A stretch of 64,000 nucleotides of DNA. Source: Dimorphilus gyrociliatus. Its lineage: Eukaryota > Annelida > Polychaeta > Dinophilidae. Made by a program: the position numbers and the translations under genes. The stretch covers positions 1-64,000 of the forward strand of contig CAJFCJ010000048.1 in NCBI GenBank assembly GCA_904063045.1. Reading direction: 5' to 3'. Of this stretch, positions 57,636 to 64,000 are shown piece by piece. Below the pieces are notes generated by a model. The model did not search any database. It saw only the letters and a list, made by a program, of their open reading frames with translations, and had not been told where the DNA came from. Position 1 is the first letter of the stretch, and each line of letters starts with the position of its first letter.

Positions 57636-59101
57636 TTAAAATTTAGGAGCCATGCAATCATTTATGCATGTAGCAAAAAGCTTTACACTGCTATCCTTAT
57701 CTCTGCATTGTTTCCGACAATTATAGAGCTGAAAACAAAGGTTCAGTTTCTTTTATGAATACCTAAGGTAACTTACTTTTAGTCCATAGCTTTTTGCAAT
57801 CAAATTTTCCATATTCAACTCATTTTGAAGCATGCTTTCTAATTGCTCTCTCTTTTCCATTTCTTTCAAAAATGATCTAAAACTGCTTTCAGACAATGGT
57901 AATGACAAAGGGGGTCAGGACAAAACGTCCCTGGGAAAAAACGTCCCAGGGTGGGAAAAAACGTTCTAATTGTTGGGGAAAAACATCCTAATTGTTGGGA
58001 AAAAATGTCCTAAAGCTTGGGAAAAAACTTCCTATGCCTGGCTAAAGATATACTTGGCATAATTATTGATACTTATAATCAGAAATGTTTTTCTCTTTTG
58101 CTGTTTACTTCATTTATAGAATAAAATATTAATATTTTTGAAGAAAGGTATATGTATTGTGATGTTTTTACCAGTTTTCTCTGAATTATGTAATGCTATT
58201 AAAAGAGAAATGAATTATTTCCTTGTATTGTCTGTAAGTGAAAGATAAATTTTGCAGTTCTTGGCATATTTTCAGGCTAATTTGTTTTTTAAGCATTGAA
58301 ACTCTTGTATTGATTTGGTTTTTTTGAATATTACAAGATTATACATTTTTTTAAGAACCCTTCTCTCCTGTCAGTTATTATTTATAATTTTTGTATTGGC
58401 AGCCATATTTGATATTTGAAAGTTAATTTATTTTTACAGAAACATTGAAAGTACTTGGATTAAGCATTCAATTTGGACACCAAATTGTTAGTCTGTATTT
58501 GGTCTTGCCATCAGCACCAACAATGATGTTGAAGAATGGCACAGAAGAATAAATGAAAATACTCCTGCAAAAGGGTCATTTTATATGCTCATAGATATTT
58601 TAAAACAGGAATCAAGTCTTATTCCAGTTGTAGAGAAACTTCTATCAGAAAAAAGGCTAAAGAAGTATCAGAAGAAAAGTGTCATCCAGAAGCAGAACCA
58701 AGTATTTGCTGTTTGGGATGAATACAGATTGGGAATGGTTACATCTGCTGTCCTCTTGCAGAAGATTGCATTAATCTATTCAAAATAATTCTCAGTGTCT
58801 TAGCATAATTTTTACTTTATTCTAGTAACTTTTAAACTTTGTATAACATTCTTAGCTTTTTTCATTTTTAATACATTTTAATAAACATATATTCATTATT
58901 AATTATTATATTCTCAGTATATTGTCATTGGTTCCCAAAATAGAGCAATCTTTTTAAAATTCAAATATCTTTTCCCACTACTTGTTTTTCCCAACCTTGA
59001 GACATTTTTTCCCAACCTTAGGACGTTTTTTCCCACACTCATGACAAAGTATGGAGTGAAAGGCAAACAACCAAGCAAATAATTATAAGTTTTTTCTCCA
59101 T
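57636..59101 (-). pseudogene. Small secreted cysteine-peptide precursor gene split by a MULE element
   Basis: The minus-strand ATG at 59101 opens a hydrophobic signal-like stretch of about 20 codons, which is interrupted at 59041 by the element 57911-59040. The frame continues at 57901-57777 if the insertion and one copy of its 9-bp duplication are ignored. It is acidic and helical, with a KR dibasic site, and ends AAA|GTAAGT. A final exon, 57728-57636 (after TTTTCAG), encodes 30 residues with a CxxxC...CxxxC pair and stops at TAA. AATAAA lies 60 bp beyond. Signal, prosegment, dibasic site and a twin CxxxC helical-hairpin spacing suggest a peptide hormone or other secreted mini-protein; the family is unrecognised. 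As it stands the gene is interrupted. Confidence 0.65.
57911..59040 (+). mobile_element. MULE-derived element with tandem-array ends and 9-bp target duplication
   Basis: 1,130 bp flanked by ATGACAAAG at 57902-57910 and again at 59041-59049. The left end is an array of GGGAAAAAACGTCC-like units (57930-58035). The right end is the inverse array (58970-59036). Inside, 58440-58787 encodes the MULE transposase C-terminus (STNNDVEEWHRRINENTPAK with the catalytic E, then FYMLIDILKQESSLIPVVEK). The rest of the transposase is absent, so it is a deletion derivative. The exact 9-bp duplication is the hallmark of Mutator-like transposition and indicates recent insertion. Confidence 0.85.
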
Positions 59102-59519
59102 TTTATCTAGAACAAAACTGATTTGCTTCCAAGCTTAAAACAGGATTGCCAAGGTACTCACACAAATAACTTTCTTGATATAAAATTTTTTGATAAATCA
59201 GAAAATTTTTAAGAAAAGAAATATTTTTTTGGAGTTTTTGAAATGTTTTGAAAGAGAAAAATAATTTCTAGAAAATACACAATTGGTCACGCCACCAAGA
59301 CACCTTCAGAATCAATAATAATGTAGAGTCCTGGCAGCAGTGATTAAACAGTCACTCTGGCAATAGTATTAATTTTTTTGATCTAATTTCAAAGTTCAAT
59401 CTAAAGTTGTTGCTCTTTATGAAAAGCTGTTGTTAGTGTACACAAATATTTTTTGTCAGCTATATTCTACAATAAATAAGTAGTATCTGATAGAAATAAG
59501 CAGTATCCATGTAATTTGG

Positions 59520-59612
59520 TGACAGGTGAAATCATATCTGGGTGAGACCATACCTGGGCGAAATTGCACCCATTGAGGGTGAATCCAAACCCAATAGGGG
59601 TGAATCTCTTGC
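59520..59612 (+). repeat. Terminal array GGGTGAAAT
   Basis: Five to six units of the type GGGTGARAYC (for example CTGGGTGAGACCATACCTGG and GGGTGAATCCAAACCC). It lies about 140 bp beyond the 3' end of the minus-strand MULE tail and is probably its terminus. Confidence 0.55.
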
Positions 59613-59749
59613 TATGACCAAATAAAACTTTTGCTGTTGATACATATGGAAATAAAAAGATATGATATTGTATGTATTGAAGAGCTATTAACTATATGTT
59701 AACTAATGAAAAGAATAGATAATAACAACTATGGAGTATAAATGTAAGA

Positions 59750-60130
59750 AGTATAGACTACTAATTCATCAGCTAATATCCTTCCAAGCCTATAATCCTC
59801 TCATATGTCAAAGATTCTATTCTCTAGATTATCATATTTCTTTCTCTGATATTTGATAATCTTCTCAGAGAGAAGTTTTTCATAAATACAAACCAAATCA
59901 GCCTCTCTTTTCAATTCATCAATCAATTTATTTATTTATATAAATATTATATTTATATAAATATCCAAATATCTTGTTTTAGTATCATAAATGTATCCTT
60001 TCCAATCATTTATCAACTTGCCCAAGTACTCACACCACATGGAACCTGAATTTTTAATCCAAATGCTTTCCAGATATTCATATAAATCATTGTATAAACT
60101 TTTATCCAATACTAACGATAACACAATAAT
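59750..60130 (-). pseudogene. MULE transposase C-terminal fragment with R1 insertion
   Basis: The minus strand reads NDLYEYLESIWIKNSG (pre-catalytic segment), then an R1 core (59985-60045), then LIDELKREADLVCIYEKLLSEKIIKYQRKKYDN (C-terminal helix, about 59940-59820). It lacks the catalytic E segment, apparently replaced at the R1 insertion. Confidence 0.6.
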
Positions 60131-60301
60131 CAACTTTAGTGTAAAGGAAGCTTCTCAAATGCTAATAATCTCATAATTAAAAAAAATAGGATTGAAATTT
60201 TAGACGCTCCTGGTATATTAAAAATATTAATTATTTAATATATTTCTCTCTATTCAAAAGTACGATTACATTAAAGGACAAGATTGATATCCTCTATTAT
60301 C

Positions 60302-63300
60302 ATGAAGATAAAGGCAAAGATTGAAATCTCCAAATTACTATCATTTATAATTATTCATCATGCTACACAAGTCAAGACAAACAATATTGAAAACAAGATT
60401 ATCTTCAGCTACTACAAGCAGGGTTTGATTTGTGATGATTATTCATGCAGAGGGAGGATAATAGCAGAGATTGAGAGAGTGATTTATCTACCATATTTAA
60501 TGAACTTTGCCAAGAACAGGATAGATACAGTTGATATTAATGCCATATGTTATCAAATGGGATATGATTACTTTTATTCTTATGCTTATAGTTGTAATTA
60601 TCCAAGTTTGTTTGTCTACATTTAAAAATACATTGTCTTAACTTGAAGATCTTTCAAAAACAATATAGGAGAAACAAGAGCTGAAGTTTTGATAAGATGT
60701 TCAAACATTACATCCTGCTCCTTCAACTTTGAGATCTTTAAAACAGCTCATACAATTTACCTGTTTTGTTTGCAGTGTTTTAGCAAAGATAAACCGAGTG
60801 CGGGCAAAAATTTCTTATATAGTATGTTTAATTGAAAATGTAACTTGTGTAAACTTTCCAGTTTTGTATTCAATATTCAAAACAAATAATTCGTTTCATG
60901 AGATGAATGTAGCGTATTCCAGATACAATTTGAAATCTTATAGATTTTCCATATATGAGAAAGATCAACATTTTGCAATGGAATTATGCAGAGATGGATT
61001 CTTTTTTGATAGAGAAACCTCCATTCTAAAAGCTGAACAGATAAGCGAAAAGGAAATGATGATTTTTGATGGAGGAGAATTGAAAAAAGTTGAATATAAT
61101 AATAGAAGAGGAATTTCAAATTTATCTTGTTCCAAATCTGGCAAGTTGTTCCTTAGAAATTATCAATTACTAAATGAATCAGATATTACACTGACTAGTT
61201 CGAGAAGAGTTACTCTGGTTAACTGGATAAATCATTCACCTCTATTTGTCTTTTTCAAACAAGATTCTTCCCAGATAAGCAATGTAAATGAAGCGAGAAC
61301 AATCTGCAATCATTTTTCAATGGATCTTAATGTTGATACCAAGCTTTTTAGTGACCAATTTCAAATTGATTTGCAATTTCACAACAAAAGAGAGACTTTT
61401 CAATGTTCAGAAAAATCTGTTTCCCTTAAAGAATGCAACCGCAATCTTTCATATCAGAAGGGTTTGAGAATTTTGTTCTTCGAATGCCAAAAACCTTCCA
61501 ATGAAAGCAATTATTCAATAATCTATTTTCAAGGTTTGTTTGAAACCTTGTTAGACTGGTACAGGATTGGAATTCTAGCGAAATAAATTTATTTCTTCAG
61601 GATATCCAATAGGATTAGCACCAGTAGGAATAAAAAGAAATATCAGAGGTGAAAAAGAGGGCAATCTATTGGCAAGTATAAGCATTTCTGGTTTTATATA
61701 TCATTTTATAATTTCAATAAACACGATGCAAATGTCTGTAATACATTGAAAACACGAATTTATATATTTGCACATATGAATAAACTTTATTATGTTTGTC
61801 CAGGTGGTTTGTAAGAGTTTTGGCTTTAAAAATGGCTATACAGTAGCCAGACCAAGCAAGGGCAAACTCAGATATTATATATTTTCTATAAATTGCCCAA
61901 AAGAGGCTAAACACCTTGAAGACTGTCTTATAGAACATTTGTTTGATAAAGTAAACCTGTATAAGCTAATGCACATTTCTTTTCATTTGGCTTGTAATAA
62001 TTTTGAGATGAATGGTAAAGGAAAATTTGAATAATGTAGCAAACATAAAATGCTAAAATTAATCTCTTTCTCCATAATTCCCACTTTTTAGTTTGTCCTC
62101 AAAATTTGCCAGCAAATAAGAGTTTTTTCATTGAAGGTAATTGTCTATATTTTTACAACAGTAAAACAAAATTGACATTCAAAGAACAAAATGATTTCTG
62201 CAAAAATAAATATTCTATTCTTTTATCTCCAATCAATTTCCATGAAATGTACATTTTCTCAGCAATGTTGATGGGTTATAAACTGGTAGCAAGCTCTAGT
62301 AATATTGCTCTGAGTAAGAGATCTTGTTTACAACTCAACAGCTTTCTTTAAGTTTTCATTTGTTCAGGTAAGAAAGAAATATATTTGGAAACTGGTAGAA
62401 AAATTATTCTAAATGGTTATAACGTATCTTATCATTTAATTGGACATAATTTCTTATCAGTCAAGTATTTTTCTGTATATAAACTGTATATATTCATCCC
62501 TAACCCTTTTAAAAAAATTGATGTGTCAAGGTCATATTCTCAAGTTAATTTTCAAAGTATTTATAAGAGGACCATTATCCAAAATGAGCTCTGCCCATAC
62601 ATTTTAACCTCCTCTGACTTACCTACAAAATACTCTTTCTACTTTTCCATCAGATGGAAGGATTGTAAATTTTTAAGACATTCAGCATTCACTTGTCAAA
62701 TACATATTGGTACAATTTACCTTACTCAACCATCATCGTGTCGTTAGGGAGAGGAAGAGGCTGTCCTATTTGTTTTGCAGTAGATTGATTATATTATTAG
62801 GCTTAAGACTATAAACAGGTTGATTCATACTCTGCAATACTGCTGTAGAGTCTCTTTTTCTACTCTTCGAATTTGTTGATCAATCTTTAAATGGATAGAC
62901 TTCTACAAAACTTACAGGTAATCAAGCTGTCGAGAGGCATCCGCCAATTTTGCAACATTGTCAACTGCAAAACTTTTCTCAATGTAACAAGTATGGATTC
63001 ATATGCAAATTTGATTTATACTGTATCAGTATCAGATCTAGGTGTGATGGTTATTTTGATTGTATCGATAAGAGCGATGAAGCCAACTGTAGTTTTATCC
63101 ATGAGTTAAATTTTCCAATTTCGAAACGAACTGTTCATCCATTGTATATCTGCGATTATTATAATGATACACAAACTGCAGAAGATGAGATATTTTGCAG
63201 TATTTGTTTACATTTTTTGCATTTTTATGTGATTTATAGTTATTTTTCTATGGACATAGAATTTCCAACCTGCAAAGGGAATGACAGGTAGCCAATTGGA

Positions 63301-63903
63301 TTTGACTTAGGATTACAGTAATAAACTGTATACCAAAACAGAAAATGTAAGAATCATTACTGCATTGATGCCAGGAAATTTTGCAACAACGAAAGGGACT
63401 GCACTGACTACAGCGATGAAGATTGCAGTAGTAAATGAAACAGAATTAACTAAACTAACAGCCATATATAAAATATATTAAACAGATAATTGCAGTCCAA
63501 AACAATACAGGTGCCAAGATGGAAGTTGCCTGCCCAACTCTTATAAATGCGACTGGAAAGTCGATTGCAGTGATACTTTAGATGAATATCATAATTTATG
63601 CAATCATATCGATAGATATTATCATAGTGTTTCCCTACCAAAACATAATAAAGATCAATTTCTTTTTGACTCTCGGCCAATAGGAAATGCTTCTTGCACA
63701 TTGAAATACAATTCGATGGATTTCCTTCTCAGCCAACCGCATATTCCATTTAGAGACCTGCAAAATTGCCACTCTAACAATCAGTGCAAATGCGGTGAAT
63801 ATAAATGTAAACAATTCAATTATTGCATTGCAGTAGATAGAATTTGTAATGGAATCTCTGATTGTCTGCTAGGAGATGATGAACTTCAATGCGGTATTAA
63901 TTG
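60302..63903 (+). CDS. SRCR-CTLD-LDLa receptor-like gene (3' part beyond window)
   Basis: Exons: 60302-60609, 60776-61533, 61601-61648, 61804-62014, 62092-62313, 62368-62709, 62918-63199, 63260-63287, 63342-63427, 63486-63893 or stop at 63903. Modules in order: SRCR-like (GLICDDYSCRGR ... INAICYQMGYDYF); a second SRCR-like unit (EARTICNHFSMDL ... CSEKSVSLKECNRNL); a third (VVCKSFGFKNGYTV ... NCPKEAKHLEDC); a C-type lectin domain over two exons (SFFIEGNCLYFYN ... FCKNKYSILLSP ... WKDCKFLRHSAFTCQI); then four LDLa modules (RCDGYFDCIDKSDEANC, FCNNERDCTDYSDEDC, YKCDWKVDCSDTLDE, ICNGISDCLLGDDELQC). All junctions agree in phase except 61648/61804. The start at 60302 gives a moderately hydrophobic leader. 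A phase-1 donor at 63894 suggests more exons downstream. Likely a surface or secreted pattern-recognition protein. Confidence 0.7.
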
Positions 63904-64000
63904 ATTTTGTTCATTCAAGTTTTATACATATTATTTACAATAAAATGTCATTTTAACAATCCAACTTAGACGTTTTTACTACTACTGCCAATGGATTCTT

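Overview
The window looks like nuclear DNA from a small-genome invertebrate animal. It is AT-rich (roughly 70% by eye). Genes are split by very short introns of about 45-75 bp with GT/AG ends. The protein repertoire is metazoan: two rhodopsin-like GPCRs, a dispanin/CD225 protein, SRCR, C-type lectin, LDL-receptor class A, PAN/apple, MANSC-like, TSP1, chitin-binding and discoidin-like (F5/8C) extracellular domains, a SEA-trypsin membrane protease, a RING/B-box protein and RNI-type leucine-rich repeats. Repeats carry TTAGGG-like strings. The phylum cannot be named from the sequence alone.

Layout. 0-7.7 kb: an intronless medium-chain reductase, an LDLa gene on the minus strand, a decayed LRR gene and a dead Ty3/gypsy gag-pro remnant. 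7.7-10.6 kb: discoidin-like gene A. 12-18.9 kb: a dead Tc1 element and a FLYWCH-MULE transposon split by a repeat. 19-27 kb: a truncated type II membrane serine protease, a MANSC-like gene, a RING exon and MULE scraps. 27.7-30.9 kb: a MULE/Tc1 chimera and MITEs. 31-36 kb: a dispanin gene and a fully resolved ten-exon, 896-residue secreted F5/8C/PAN protein. 36.4-40.2 kb: a Tc1 relic, an intronless LRR gene and an HD-domain gene broken by a MITE. 40.3-48.4 kb: two GPCRs, a PAN-domain gene, a MITE cluster and a 402-residue multipass protein. 49.8-55.1 kb: a RING/B-box/LRR pseudogene, discoidin-like gene B (paralogue of A) and a chitin-binding/TSP1 gene. 55.3-60.1 kb: a FLYWCH fragment, MULE elements and a disrupted gene for a small secreted cysteine peptide. 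60.3-64 kb: a large SRCR-CTLD-LDLa receptor-like gene that runs off the window.

Three threads tie the window together. (1) MULE-type elements and MITEs share short terminal tandem arrays built on an AAAACGTCC-like core and make 9-bp target duplications; two of them sit inside host reading frames (the HD-domain gene and the secreted-peptide gene). (2) A promoter-bearing repeat (here R1) occurs at least ten times, including two long inverted pairs. It has a TATA box and a conserved short ATG-started reading frame, and in gene A that frame is open into the downstream exon. (3) Many genes encode secreted or surface recognition domains, as in an expanded innate-recognition or adhesion repertoire. 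Functions are inferred from sequence motifs only.
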